Under the pieces are notes generated by a model, which saw nothing but the letters and a program-made list of their open reading frames with translations, did no database searches and was not told where the DNA came from. From the NCBI GenBank assembly GCA_020171895.1, contig JAIVAN010000004.1:372001-436000 (forward strand): a DNA stretch of 64,000 nt. Reading direction: 5' to 3'. The translations under genes were made by a program, and so were the position numbers. Of the stretch, positions 43,045 through 51,042 are shown piece by piece; position 1 is the stretch's first letter; each line of letters starts with the position of its first letter. The DNA comes from Bacillus timonensis (GTDB lineage Bacteria > Bacillota > Bacilli > Bacillales > Bacillaceae_L).

Positions 43045-43071
43045 CAGATTATGCGAATGAAGTGAATCTGT
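43045..43071 (-). promoter_or_regulatory. Probable sigma-K promoter of the haloperoxidase-like gene
   Basis: Minus strand: AC (43071-43070), 16-bp spacer, CATAATCTG (43053-43045). One mismatch to CATAnnnTA. Confidence 0.5.
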
Positions 43072-43115
43072 ATGGGTTGGTGTCTTAGAAAATCCCTTCT
43101 TGGAAAAAATATCAT

Positions 43116-43145
43116 TTCATATTTTTTAAAAGTTACTCCATCCTA
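43116..43145 (+). promoter_or_regulatory. Probable sigma-G promoter of the spoVA operon
   Basis: TTCATA (43116-43121), 17-bp spacer, CATCCTA (43139-43145), close to the forespore sigma-G consensus TGnATR-N17-CATnhTA with one -35 mismatch. Located 37 bp before the first gene of a spoVA-type operon, which is expected to be forespore-specific. Confidence 0.55.
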
Positions 43146-43181
43146 ATATTGATATAGATTTGTACAGATGGAGGAATAGAG

Positions 43182-43385
43182 ATGACTGTGATTAATCAAG
43201 TACAACAAACGTTATCTGGGTTAAAGGGAGCTCAAGCAAGCCTCGAACAGTTTGCTTTACAAACTGATAATCAACAAGCAAAGCAAATGTATCAGCAGGC
43301 TGCCCAGCAAACACAAGCAATTGTCGACATGTTACAGCCAAGAGTACAAGAAATACAGCAGGAAGAGCCTCAATATAACCAATAA
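43182..43385 (+). CDS. DUF1657 protein, first gene of spoVA2-type operon
   Basis: Protein of 67 residues (TVINQVQQTLSGLKGAQASLEQFALQTDNQQAKQMYQQAAQQTQAIVDML...EEPQYNQ), a two-helix DUF1657 protein. The same module recurs at 45749 and at the C-terminus of the protein encoded at 46004. In spoVA2mob-type operons of heat-resistant Bacillus spores, a DUF1657 gene comes first, as here. GGAGG lies upstream of the ATG. Molecular role unknown. Confidence 0.88.
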   Translation: MTVINQVQQTLSGLKGAQASLEQFALQTDNQQAKQMYQQAAQQTQAIVDMLQPRVQEIQQEEPQYNQ

Positions 43386-43430
43386 ATGAGAGGTTGGTGA
43401 AAGCCAACCTTTTGTAAAAGGACTGATTTA

Positions 43431-43865
43431 ATGGTTAAGCATTTTTATTGGCTTGTGCCTATGCTCATAATTCTTTCTTCGTGCGGAGCAGAAAATCGTC
43501 ATGAAGATTCTTTTTCAATTCAACATTCCAAAGTACATAATCCAAAATGGGTTGATCAAGAAGCAGTTCATACTGTAGAGAGCTATGAGGAAGTCACTAA
43601 GGCCGTAGCTATTCATATTGATAATGAATTGTTAGTTGCCATCCAATTAAAGCAATGGGATAAATTTCGTACAAAAAGCATAGAGAAGAAGTTGAAAGAA
43701 AAGCTAAAAAGTGAGTTTCCAGAACATACAATTACACTTTCTAGTGATTTAAAGATTTTTATTGAAACTAAAAAAATTGTTAATAGATCACAAAAAGGAC
43801 TTGAAGAAAAGGAAATAAATAAGCGAGTTCATCAAATTATCAAACTGAGTAATGAACAAACGTAG
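43431..43865 (+). CDS. YhcN/YlaJ-family sporulation lipoprotein
   Basis: Protein of 144 residues with a lipoprotein signal peptide (MVKHFYWLVPMLIILSSC, lipobox cysteine 18) and a YhcN/YlaJ domain (SYEEVTKAVAIHIDNELLVAIQLKQWDKFRTKSIEKKLKEKLKSEFPEHTITLSSDLKIF). It is probably anchored at the outer face of the forespore inner membrane. It is the second gene in the spoVA2 operon. The start ATG at 43431 is preceded by a weak AAAAGGACTG site. Confidence 0.8.
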   Translation: MVKHFYWLVPMLIILSSCGAENRHEDSFSIQHSKVHNPKWVDQEAVHTVESYEEVTKAVAIHIDNELLVAIQLKQWDKFRTKSIEKKLKEKLKSEFPEHTITLSSDLKIFIETKKIVNRSQKGLEEKEINKRVHQIIKLSNEQT

Positions 43866-43883
43866 AGAATAGGGTGAGGGCAT

Positions 43884-44363
43884 ATGGCAAATGAAAAGAA
43901 AAAAACTCTAACAGCAACGCAACTTCAATACCAAAGACTTCAACAGAAACATGAAACGAAGCGACCGGTCGTCAAAAATTGTTTGAAGGCTTTTTTAGTT
44001 GGCGGAATCATTTGCAGTATTGGCCAAGCTATTCAGCTATTTTATATTTATAATTTCAATTTTACACAAGCTACAGCAGGTAATCCAACAGTTGCAACAA
44101 TGATATTTATTGCGATGCTTTTAACAGGATTTGGCGTGTATGATCGACTTGCACAATTTGCTGGAGCAGGTAGTGCCGTTCCAGTCACCGGATTTGGAAA
44201 TGCCGTTATATCGGCTGCAATTGAGCATAAAACGGAAGGCTTTGTGTTGGGCGTAGGTGGTAACATGTTTAAGCTAGCTGGTTCTGTCATTTTATTTGGA
44301 ACATTTTCTGCATTTGTCGTTGCATTAATCAAGACACTCTTAATCAAGTTCGGAGGTTTTTAA
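43884..44363 (+). CDS. spoVAC: Stage V sporulation protein AC (spoVA2 type)
   Basis: Membrane protein of 159 residues with several hydrophobic helices: GGIICSIGQAIQLFYIY, TMIFIAMLLTGFGVYDRLAQFAGAGSAVPVTGFGNAVISAAIEHKTEGFVLGVGGNMFKLAGSVI. These are SpoVAC hallmarks; SpoVAC acts as the mechanosensitive component of the dipicolinic-acid channel. Its stop is directly followed by the spoVAD ATG. Confidence 0.95.
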   Translation: MANEKKKTLTATQLQYQRLQQKHETKRPVVKNCLKAFLVGGIICSIGQAIQLFYIYNFNFTQATAGNPTVATMIFIAMLLTGFGVYDRLAQFAGAGSAVPVTGFGNAVISAAIEHKTEGFVLGVGGNMFKLAGSVILFGTFSAFVVALIKTLLIKFGGF

Positions 44364-45380
44364 ATGCTGCAAGGACATTCTACATGGGTGTTTCAACAAA
44401 AACCTATTATCATTTCAACGGGTGTTGTAGGGGGACCATTTGAAGGTAATGGCATGCTAGCTGAAGACTTTGATCTTTTACATGAAGACTTATGGCTTGG
44501 AGAAGAAACATATGAAAAAGCACATAAGGTACTATTTGAAGAAGCCTTCTATAAAGCAATTGAAAAAGCCAAGCTTGAAAAAGAAAAGATTCAATTTATC
44601 CTTGCGGGTGATTTGATTAATCAAATTACTCCATCTAGTTTTGCGGCTAGAACAATAGGAACTCCGTACTTAGGATTATTTGGCGCATGCTCTACTTCAA
44701 TGGAAGGTTTAGCGCTAGGTGCGTACTTAGTTAACTATGGTGGAGCAGAATATCTTTTAACAGGTGCGGGAAGTCATAATGCAGCAGTAGAAAAACAATT
44801 TCGTTACCCAACTGAGTACGGTGGGCAAAAACCACCGACGGCTCAATGGACGGTAACTGGAGCGGGAGCAGCAGTTTTAAGTTTAAAAGGATCAGGGCCT
44901 AGAGTGACATCAGCGACGATCGGAAAAGTGGTTGATATGGGCTTATCAGATCCATTTAACATGGGTGGCGCCATGGCACCAGCGGCAGTGGATACGATTG
45001 AAGCACATTTTAGAGATAAGGGAATCGATGCGTCGCATTATGACCTAATTGTAACAGGAGATTTAGGAAAAATAGGACGAGAGGTTGCCCTAGATTTATT
45101 GAATCAGCATGGCTGGAATATAGCAGGATCAAAATTTCAAGACTGTGGCTTATTGATTTATCGAGATGGACAACCAGTGTTATCTGGTGGAAGTGGAGCA
45201 GGTTGTTCAGCGGTTGTTTTGTACGGACATTTACTAAATCGAATGAAGCGTGGGGAGATTAAGAGAATGCTCGTAGTGGCAACAGGTGCGCTACTTTCTC
45301 CAGTTACATTTCAACAGCAGGAGAGTATTCCATGTATTGCTCATGCTGTATCCATTGAATTTGGTGGTGAGGAAAGTTGA
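44364..45380 (+). CDS. spoVAD: Stage V sporulation protein AD (spoVA2 type)
   Basis: Protein of 338 residues with a thiolase-like fold: [133 protein letters not shown]. SpoVAD binds Ca-dipicolinate on the forespore side of the channel. The start abuts the spoVAC stop and the end overlaps spoVAEB by four bases. Confidence 0.96.
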   Translation: MLQGHSTWVFQQKPIIISTGVVGGPFEGNGMLAEDFDLLHEDLWLGEETYEKAHKVLFEEAFYKAIEKAKLEKEKIQFILAGDLINQITPSSFAARTIGTPYLGLFGACSTSMEGLALGAYLVNYGGAEYLLTGAGSHNAAVEKQFRYPTEYGGQKPPTAQWTVTGAGAAVLSLKGSGPRVTSATIGKVVDMGLSDPFNMGGAMAPAAVDTIEAHFRDKGIDASHYDLIVTGDLGKIGREVALDLLNQHGWNIAGSKFQDCGLLIYRDGQPVLSGGSGAGCSAVVLYGHLLNRMKRGEIKRMLVVATGALLSPVTFQQQESIPCIAHAVSIEFGGEES

Positions 45381-45733
45381 TCACATCCTTCTTTTGGGCA
45401 TTTGTAGTTGGTGGACTGATATGTGTTATTGGACAAATCATGCTTGACGTGTTTAAGCTCACACCTGCACATACGTTAAGTACGTTAGTAGTTTCTGGAG
45501 CGGTGCTTGATGGGTTTGGATTGTATGAGCCGTTGATCATGTTTGCTGGAGCTGGAGCGACGATTCCGATTACGAGTTTTGGTAATGCGCTTGTTCATGG
45601 AGCATTACAAGAAGCAGAAAAACACGGTGTTATTGGAGTTCTAACAGGGATGTTTGAGGTAACTAGTTCTGGGATATCAGCGGCCATTATTTTCGGATTT
45701 ATTGGAGCACTTTTGTTTAAACCAAAAGGATAG
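45377..45733 (+). CDS. spoVAE: Stage V sporulation protein AE, B form
   Basis: Membrane protein of 118 residues, TTG start overlapping the spoVAD stop (TTGA). [77 protein letters not shown] is typical of SpoVAEB, a paralogue of SpoVAC and a pore component for dipicolinic acid. Confidence 0.95.
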   Translation: MITSFFWAFVVGGLICVIGQIMLDVFKLTPAHTLSTLVVSGAVLDGFGLYEPLIMFAGAGATIPITSFGNALVHGALQEAEKHGVIGVLTGMFEVTSSGISAAIIFGFIGALLFKPKG

Positions 45734-45748
45734 GAGAAGTGGTGTATT

Positions 45749-45955
45749 ATGACAGTTGCATCTCAAGTAAAGCAAACACTAGCAAGTGTGAAGAGCTTGG
45801 AAGCGAGTTTTCAAACGTTAGCACTTACATCAAGTGATCAATATGCGAAGGAAATTTTTCATGAAGTGATGATGATTTCAGGAGAGGTTTCGCGAGATTT
45901 ACGAGAGCGTGTAATGGAGTTAGAAAAAGAAGAACCGCAATACAGGGGATTTTAG
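45749..45955 (+). CDS. DUF1657 protein, second copy
   Basis: Protein of 68 residues (TVASQVKQTLASVKSLEASFQTLALTSSDQYAKEIFHEVMMISGEVSRDLRERVMELEKEEPQYRGF), aligned with the first gene of the operon, including the EEPQY end. It lies 15 bp after spoVAEB with an AGGAGAAGTGG site. Part of the canonical spoVA2mob-type gene order. Confidence 0.88.
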   Translation: MTVASQVKQTLASVKSLEASFQTLALTSSDQYAKEIFHEVMMISGEVSRDLRERVMELEKEEPQYRGF

Positions 45956-46003
45956 AGTAGTGGTATAAGCTTCGATTTTAACGAAAGAAGGGAAGTGTAG
46001 GAT

Positions 46004-46864
46004 TTGCCTGAATGGATAGAAGTCATCGTACGGTCTGTTAGTATCATTTTAGGACTTTTTGTCATTACAAAGCTTTTAGGAAAAAAACAATTATCCAAGC
46101 TTTCCTTCTTTGAATATATTGTGGGAATTACGATTGGAGATATCGCTGGTACACTATCGATGGATATTGGCTTGAATATTAGAAATGGGGTTACGAGTAT
46201 TTTAGTGTGGTCGTTGTTTCCTGTTGTCATTTCGTTTTTTTCGTTACGAAATAAAGCGTTTCGAGACTTCGTTGAAGGAAAGGCGACTGTATTTATTAAA
46301 GACGGCAAGATAATGGAAGATAATATGAAGAAGGAGAAGTTTACGGTTGACGAGCTATTGGCTCAGTTAAGGAAGAAGAATATTTTTCAATTTAATGATG
46401 TGGAATTTGCGGCGTTAGAGCCATGCGGTGAGTTAAGCGTGTTTTTGAAAAAAGAAAAGCAGCCAGTGAGATTAGAGGATATTATGACGAATGTACCTTC
46501 AATGAAGGAGCCTCAAACAGTTGTAATGGATGGCTTAATTTTAGATGAACCGCTTTCGACGATTGGTTTAAATCGTGGTTGGTTGAAGGAAGAAGTGGAG
46601 AAGAAGGGAATCTTGCTGGAGAACATTTTTTTAGCTCAGGTTGATTCTTACGGACAGCTCACTGTGGATTTATATGATGATAAAATTGAGCTCCCTCCAC
46701 CGATGGCGAATAAATTAATGCTAGCTTCTCTAAAGAAGATTGAAGCTGATTTAGAGCTATTTGCACTCGCGACAGATTCAATGGCGGCGAAAGATATGTA
46801 TATGAAAAATGCGGAGAAAGTTCGTGGGATTTATGCGAAGGTACGGAATTTGTTGGATAATTGA
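46004..46864 (+). CDS. DUF421-DUF1657 fusion membrane protein (YetF-like), end of spoVA2 operon
   Basis: Protein of 286 residues starting at TTG 46004. Two or three N-terminal membrane helices (about 5-85) precede the DUF421/YetF domain (about 86-215: FVEGKATVFIKDGKIMEDNMKKEKFTVDELLAQLRKKNIFQFNDVEFAALEPCGELSVFLKK). A C-terminal DUF1657 module (about 225-286) resembles the two free-standing copies. This fusion terminates spoVA2mob-type operons, where the product contributes to spore heat resistance. The ribosome site (AGGGAAGTGTAGGAT) is not ideal, so the exact start is uncertain. Confidence 0.88.
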   Translation: MPEWIEVIVRSVSIILGLFVITKLLGKKQLSKLSFFEYIVGITIGDIAGTLSMDIGLNIRNGVTSILVWSLFPVVISFFSLRNKAFRDFVEGKATVFIKDGKIMEDNMKKEKFTVDELLAQLRKKNIFQFNDVEFAALEPCGELSVFLKKEKQPVRLEDIMTNVPSMKEPQTVVMDGLILDEPLSTIGLNRGWLKEEVEKKGILLENIFLAQVDSYGQLTVDLYDDKIELPPPMANKLMLASLKKIEADLELFALATDSMAAKDMYMKNAEKVRGIYAKVRNLLDN

Positions 46865-46883
46865 AGAAGATGCGAGTTTGTTT

Positions 46884-46912
46884 AAGGTGCTCTTGATTTG
46901 AGTACCTTTTCT
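46884..46912 (+). terminator. Terminator of the spoVA2 operon
   Basis: AAGGTGCTC (46884-46892) / GAGTACCTT (46900-46908), one wobble pair, followed by TTCTT. Confidence 0.78.
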
Positions 46913-46949
46913 TATTGGGGTAGTGGAGAGAATGGCTAGTTGTCTCATG

Positions 46950-47037
46950 AATTTTCGAAAGTGTATCAAAAAAAATTGAAAGTGTGCCATAAATTTTTGA
47001 AAGTGTATCATAATGAAAGTGTATCAAAAAAATTTTT
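46950..47037. repeat. Short AT-rich tandem repeat A (GAAAGTGTATCA units)
   Basis: Four units beginning GAAAGTGT at 46957, 46978, 46999 and 47015, each followed by ATCA/GCCA and an A/T tract. It lies downstream of the spoVA2 terminator in the 46865-47366 gap. Confidence 0.8.
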
Positions 47038-47064
47038 AGAGGTGGGAAATGAAGTTTAATGGGT

Positions 47065-47080
47065 ATACCTATATAGGTAT
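47065..47080. promoter_or_regulatory. Perfect 16-bp palindrome resembling a CsoR/CstR-type operator
   Basis: ATACCTATATAGGTAT is its own reverse complement. Copper- or persulfide-sensing CsoR/CstR repressors bind sites of the general form ATACC-n-GGTAT. No gene starts within 280 bp on the plus strand, and no csoR-like gene is in the window. It lies between two AT-rich tandem repeats, so chance or a relic is possible. Confidence 0.35.
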
Positions 47081-47092
47081 TTTGGGATAAAT

Positions 47093-47180
47093 TGATAGAA
47101 AAAAATTTTTATCCGCTAGAAAAATTTTAAAATGTGCTAGAAAAATTTCAAAAACTGATAGAAAAAATTCAAAAACTGTG
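47093..47180. repeat. Short AT-rich tandem repeat B (CTAGAAAAATTT units)
   Basis: Four units of about 22 bp of the form (C/G)(A/C)TAGAAAAA-TTTCAAAA-ACTG, differing from repeat A. Followed to 47300 by AT-rich, C-rich sequence without recognised features. Confidence 0.78.
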
Positions 47181-47301
47181 TGATTCTAACCCGAAATTGC
47201 TTCTCAGCACCCCTTTTTGAGTAAAAATCAGCTCAATATACCCCCCACTGTCCCCAAGAAAATCCCCCACCTTCAAGAAAATGTTCAAAAAAACCTTAAA
47301 A

Positions 47302-47329
47302 ACCATTCCAAACCATCTTACATAAGCTA
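47302..47329 (+). promoter_or_regulatory. Sigma-K-type promoter
   Basis: AC (47302-47303), 17-bp spacer, CATAAGCTA (47321-47329), exact consensus, 38 bp before the next start codon. Confidence 0.7.
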
Positions 47330-47366
47330 ATTATAACCCCACCACCTCTTAAAGGAGGGATAACCA

Positions 47367-47594
47367 TTGGATCGTTTACAAAGAGAAGTCGAAAAATTCA
47401 TAAATGAGTATTACAAACCACATGAAAAGGAAAAAGGAAAAGCAGAGAGCACGATTAAAAAGACAGAAAAAGATTTAAACAAGCTTGAAAAGCAATCGAG
47501 TTCTTTTGAAAGAGATATTGAATCGAGGTTTGAGAAAGTGGAGAAGTGGTTAGCGAAGAAGCAGCGTGAATTGGAGAAAAAATTCGGTGATTAG
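47367..47594 (+). CDS. Small charged coiled-coil protein, putative sporulation protein
   Basis: Protein of 75 residues, TTG start after AAAGGAGGGATAACCA. It is almost entirely Lys/Glu-rich helix (EKEKGKAESTIKKTEKDLNKLEKQSSSFERDIESRFEKVEKWLAKKQRELEKKF) with coiled-coil heptads. A sigma-K promoter places it in the late mother-cell programme. No family recognised. Confidence 0.65.
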   Translation: MDRLQREVEKFINEYYKPHEKEKGKAESTIKKTEKDLNKLEKQSSSFERDIESRFEKVEKWLAKKQRELEKKFGD

Positions 47595-47641
47595 GGGATA
47601 CAGTCCTCGAAATTCCACATTTGTCCTAGACTCTTGTCCTC

Positions 47642-47669
47642 ACAGAAGTATTTCTGCTCACATACATTA
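47642..47669 (+). promoter_or_regulatory. Sigma-K-type promoter of the yjcZ-like gene
   Basis: AC (47642-47643), 17-bp spacer, CATACATTA (47661-47669), exact consensus, 33 bp before the ATG. Confidence 0.72.
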
Positions 47670-47702
47670 TTAAGGAATGGTTAGTGAAGGGGGTGGATAA
47701 CT

Positions 47703-47825
47703 ATGGGTTACGGTTGTGGATATGGTTATGGCGGATATGGCTACGGTGGCTACGGCTACGGTTCGTCTTTTGTGTTAATCGTTGTTCTATTCATTCTTTT
47801 AATTATCGTTGGTGCTTCTTTCTAA
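47703..47825 (+). CDS. YjcZ-family small sporulation protein
   Basis: Small gene of 40 codons: ATG 47703, TAA 47823-47825, AAGGGGGTGG upstream. A Gly-Tyr repeat region ([20 protein letters not shown]) precedes a single hydrophobic helix ([18 protein letters not shown]), the YjcZ/SscA-type layout. In B. subtilis, yjcZ lies near spoVIF, as here. Probably a membrane-inserted mother-cell protein. Confidence 0.85.
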   Translation: MGYGCGYGYGGYGYGGYGYGSSFVLIVVLFILLIIVGASF

Positions 47826-47919
47826 GAGAAGTTCATAAAAGTGTTTAGGAAGTACGAGTCACCAATAGGCTCGTACTTTCATATGTTATAGAAGCATGAA
47901 GGATATCTCCTATGCAATC

Positions 47920-47946
47920 ACGACATAATTTGTTGGTCATACAATA
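47920..47946 (+). promoter_or_regulatory. Sigma-K-type promoter of spoVIF
   Basis: AC (47920-47921), 16-bp spacer, CATACAATA (47938-47946), 19 bp before the ATG. Confidence 0.65.
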
Positions 47947-47965
47947 TTACTAAGGAGGTTTAGGA

Positions 47966-48220
47966 ATGGACAACAATTTATTTAAGAATATTGAAAAGAA
48001 AACAGGCGTGAATATGAAGGATGTTTTAGAGCTTGCTAATTCTGTACAGAACGCCAATTTCAAGGATGAGAAAACGGTGCGTTCTATTATTCAGCGCGTT
48101 TCGCAAATTGCGAATAAACCAGTTAACAAAGAGCTTGAAGATAAGATTGTAAATTCTATTGTTAATGGCAATGAAAAGTTAGATTTTGGTACAATTTCGA
48201 AAATGATTAATAAGAAGTAA
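47966..48220 (+). CDS. spoVIF: Stage VI sporulation protein F
   Basis: Protein of 84 residues: NNLFKNIEKKTGVNMKDVLELANSVQNANFKDEKTVRSIIQRVSQIANKPVNKELEDKIVNSIVNG. This is the SpoVIF (YjcC) family, a mother-cell protein needed for proper coat assembly and expression of late coat genes. AAGGAGG site, sigma-K box upstream and terminator downstream. Its position next to yjcD is conserved with B. subtilis. Confidence 0.92.
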   Translation: MDNNLFKNIEKKTGVNMKDVLELANSVQNANFKDEKTVRSIIQRVSQIANKPVNKELEDKIVNSIVNGNEKLDFGTISKMINKK

Positions 48221-48223
48221 TGT

Positions 48224-48262
48224 AAAAAGGATGAAAGTGTGTGTTCACTTCCATCCTTTTTT
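48224..48262 (+). terminator. Terminator after spoVIF
   Basis: AAAAAGGATGaAAGTG / CACTTcCATCCTTTTT, long stem with one internal mismatch and a TGTGTT loop. Confidence 0.85.
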
Positions 48263-48270
48263 GTATGTTG

Positions 48271-48512
48271 GTTACCCTGAAATTACGTCACTGTATATGG
48301 GGTGTTAACCTTCGTTGCAGGAACCTCGCTTTCCGTGGGGCGCCACTTGAGCCTCCTCGGCTGCGCCTGTGGGGTCTCAAGTCCGTCGCTATTCCCACAG
48401 GAGTCTCGGTTCCTTCCACTACGGTTAACACGCATAAACTACTAAAGGCCAACATTCCATATATGCGAAAATCAATTTCACACAGCCTTTATGGTGCCAA
48501 TTTACACGAACA
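48271..48512 (-). repeat. Dispersed palindromic repeat, copy 11
   Basis: Reverse copy: GTTACCCTGAAATTAC at 48271, core GTGTTAAC (48302-48309) to GGTTAACAC (48423-48431), left flank through CCAACATTCCATA and TATGGTGCCAATTT. Right end about 50 bp after the spoVIF stop. Bases 48513-48595 show nothing else. Confidence 0.85.
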
Positions 48513-48595
48513 AATATAATAATTAAACATTCTATAAGGAAAGAAATCACTTACACAACAGTATCCACCTATCCATCCCTCAATTACCTAACTTT

Positions 48596-50875
48596 TTATA
48601 ATAAAGGAGTTAAAAACCTAGACCGGTTTGCTTTTTTGCCTCGTCGCATGTCTGGGATTGAGACGAAGAGTGATTCTTTTGCACGGGTCATGGCGACGTA
48701 CATGAGGCGGCGTTCTTCTTCGAGAGGGCCAATTTCTCCGTTTCGGTTTGCTTCTAATGCATAATCATGAGGAATGCTGCCGTCAACTGCACTTAGTACG
48801 TAGACGTGTTTGTATTCAAGGCCTTTTGCACGGTGGATGGTCGTTAACGTGATGGCGTCGTGATATTTTTTGCTTAGTTCTTTCATTTCCTTATTCATGG
48901 CAATCATATGATCGACATGTGTTAAGAAGTCCTCGGTAGATTGGAATCGCTTTGCACTCACTTTTAAGTCACGAACGTCGTCGGAGCCTTTGTCAATCAT
49001 GTTTCCTTCATTGCCACGCTTTTTAATAAAATCATCAAATCCCATATCACGCTCAATCATTTCAATTGCGACAATTGGTTTGACGTTTTTTAACGTAGCA
49101 AAGAGGGGAACGATTTTCTTTAGCTTTTTTACCTGAAAAGGATGTATGTTTGTTAGCTTTGGTAGAGCTTGGACAAACGAGCAATCCTCTAATATGCTCA
49201 TCGCTTTTAAATCATTAAGGGCCGATTGCTTTAAAAATAACGCAAGTAGTAAATCACTAATCGCTTCGGTGTGATTAGGATTTAAGCTTAATCGTAAAAA
49301 TGATAACATCGTCTTCACAATTCGGCGCTGGTAAAAAGATTCAGAATCCTGTTCAATCACAAATGGTAAGTTTGATTGAGAAAGTCTTTCGAAAACAGCA
49401 CGAGATGACGTATTTGTTCGATAAAGTATCGCAAAGTCTGAAGGTTTTGCTCCTTCGGCAATTCGCTCCTTCATATCGTTAACAATCATTGTTGCTTCTT
49501 CTTCTTCATCATACGGATAAAAAAATGAAGGAAGCAGTTTATTGTCATACATTGCCGACATTTTTTTTGTATGACGCTCTTTATTTCTGCTAATGACTTT
49601 GTTCGCAGAAGCGACAATACTATGAGTTGAACGATAGTTTTGCTCGAGTGAGACCACTTTACACGTCGGATATTCTTGTGGAAATCCTAGAATAAACGAA
49701 GGATCACTTCCTCTGAACGCGTAAATGGACTGGTCATCATCACCAACGACACATAGATTGTTTGTATGTGCTGAGAGCATTTTCATTAATTCATATTGAA
49801 CTTTATTTATGTCTTGAAACTCATCGATTAAAAAATAGTGAAATCGTTGCTGATACTTGTCCAAAAGAGAAGGGTTTTGCTTTAACATTTCATAACAGCC
49901 TACAAGCATGTCATCAAAATCAAACTTCCCTCGTTCTAGCTTTTTATTTTCATAATACATGTACATAAAATGAGCTCGCTCTTCCCACTCGTCCTTAGGC
50001 TTTACCGCGTTAGGTGGTGTTAACGTGTTTTTCCAGTAGCCGATTTGTTGCAGTGCTTGATCATAGGCGAATTCTTTTTCATCAATTCCTAGCTCTCGTC
50101 CGGCTTCTTTAATGATTTGCTCACGTTGCCAATCATATTTTAATAGATTCCCATGGTTCCATCTCGCAGGCTCATGGTGCATCACCATTTTATAAAAAAT
50201 ACTATGAAACGTACCGACGACTAAAGAACGTAAATCGTTCGGGGTTAACCAACCGTTTTCAGTTAAGCGTTCTTTCATTTCCTTCGCAGCTTTTGCGGTA
50301 AAGGTAACGAGCATAATTTGTTTTGGGTCAATCCCTTGTTCTTTTATCATGTAAGCTGTTCGTGCCGTTAATACTCTCGTTTTTCCACTACCTGCACCTG
50401 CCAAGATTAATAGAGGACCTTGAATGGTTGAAACGGCTTCCCACTGAGCAGAATCTAATGATGTACCTGATGGTAATGACTTTGATTGTAGCGCTTGTTT
50501 TTTTTCGAAGGGTGGGATTCTTTTTGGAAAATCGAGCGCTTTCCAACTTTCTTGTTCCACAACGGTGGATTCTTGGATACTTCGTGATTTTGGAATTTTA
50601 AAACCATTTCTTTCAATATAGTGATCTTCTTGTTGCGTAGAAGTTGGAGAAGAAGATGTGATTTTGACAGCAAATTCCTCACATTCTTTTTTCCAACCGC
50701 CAGAAGTATGTTGAAAATGGGGTTTCTGTTGGATGCCGAGATAGAGCGTCACTTGCTCCTTGCAGCATGCACATGTCACTTTACCAGCTTTACTAGCTTC
50801 ATAGATGACTTGAAACTGTTCTCTGGGCAACGAGTCTAGATGTATTGTGCGAGATTGAAAGATTGCCTTTTCCAT
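48596..50875 (-). CDS. yjcD: UvrD/PcrA-family DNA helicase YjcD
   Basis: Protein of 759 residues. The N-terminus (about 30-70) has a CACCKEQ...HFQHTSGGWKKEC putative zinc-binding segment. SF1A helicase motifs follow: Q-motif LDSAQWEAV, Walker A GAGSGKTRVLTARTAYM, LVTFTAKAAKEM, LIDEFQDINKVQYE (motif II), VVGDDDQSIYAFRGSDP, LEQNYRST, and the C-terminal LTTIHRAKGLEYKHVYV and EERRLMYVAMTRAKE. It unwinds DNA 3'-5'; the biological role of YjcD is not settled. Synteny with spoVIF matches B. subtilis yjcCD. Confidence 0.93.
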   Translation of the reverse strand: MEKAIFQSRTIHLDSLPREQFQVIYEASKAGKVTCACCKEQVTLYLGIQQKPHFQHTSGGWKKECEEFAVKITSSSPTSTQQEDHYIERNGFKIPKSRSIQESTVVEQESWKALDFPKRIPPFEKKQALQSKSLPSGTSLDSAQWEAVSTIQGPLLILAGAGSGKTRVLTARTAYMIKEQGIDPKQIMLVTFTAKAAKEMKERLTENGWLTPNDLRSLVVGTFHSIFYKMVMHHEPARWNHGNLLKYDWQREQIIKEAGRELGIDEKEFAYDQALQQIGYWKNTLTPPNAVKPKDEWEERAHFMYMYYENKKLERGKFDFDDMLVGCYEMLKQNPSLLDKYQQRFHYFLIDEFQDINKVQYELMKMLSAHTNNLCVVGDDDQSIYAFRGSDPSFILGFPQEYPTCKVVSLEQNYRSTHSIVASANKVISRNKERHTKKMSAMYDNKLLPSFFYPYDEEEEATMIVNDMKERIAEGAKPSDFAILYRTNTSSRAVFERLSQSNLPFVIEQDSESFYQRRIVKTMLSFLRLSLNPNHTEAISDLLLALFLKQSALNDLKAMSILEDCSFVQALPKLTNIHPFQVKKLKKIVPLFATLKNVKPIVAIEMIERDMGFDDFIKKRGNEGNMIDKGSDDVRDLKVSAKRFQSTEDFLTHVDHMIAMNKEMKELSKKYHDAITLTTIHRAKGLEYKHVYVLSAVDGSIPHDYALEANRNGEIGPLEEERRLMYVAMTRAKESLFVSIPDMRRGKKANRSRFLTPLL

Positions 50876-51042
50876 GAAGCGTGCTCCTTTTTTTAAAAAA
50901 ATATTATCAGACTAGCAAATTGCTAGTTATCGATTTTAGAGTCAAGTTTAATCATAGCAAATCATACTATAGAACAAAAGGGTTAGTGAGGTTTAAACGT
51001 AAGGAATATGGGGTAAATAATGGATATAGGAGGGGAGCAGAG

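Noticed and set aside
50881-51042. N-terminal extension of the gene at 51043
   Set aside because: The extension is basic low-quality sequence without a ribosome site, while a strong one precedes ATG 51043.
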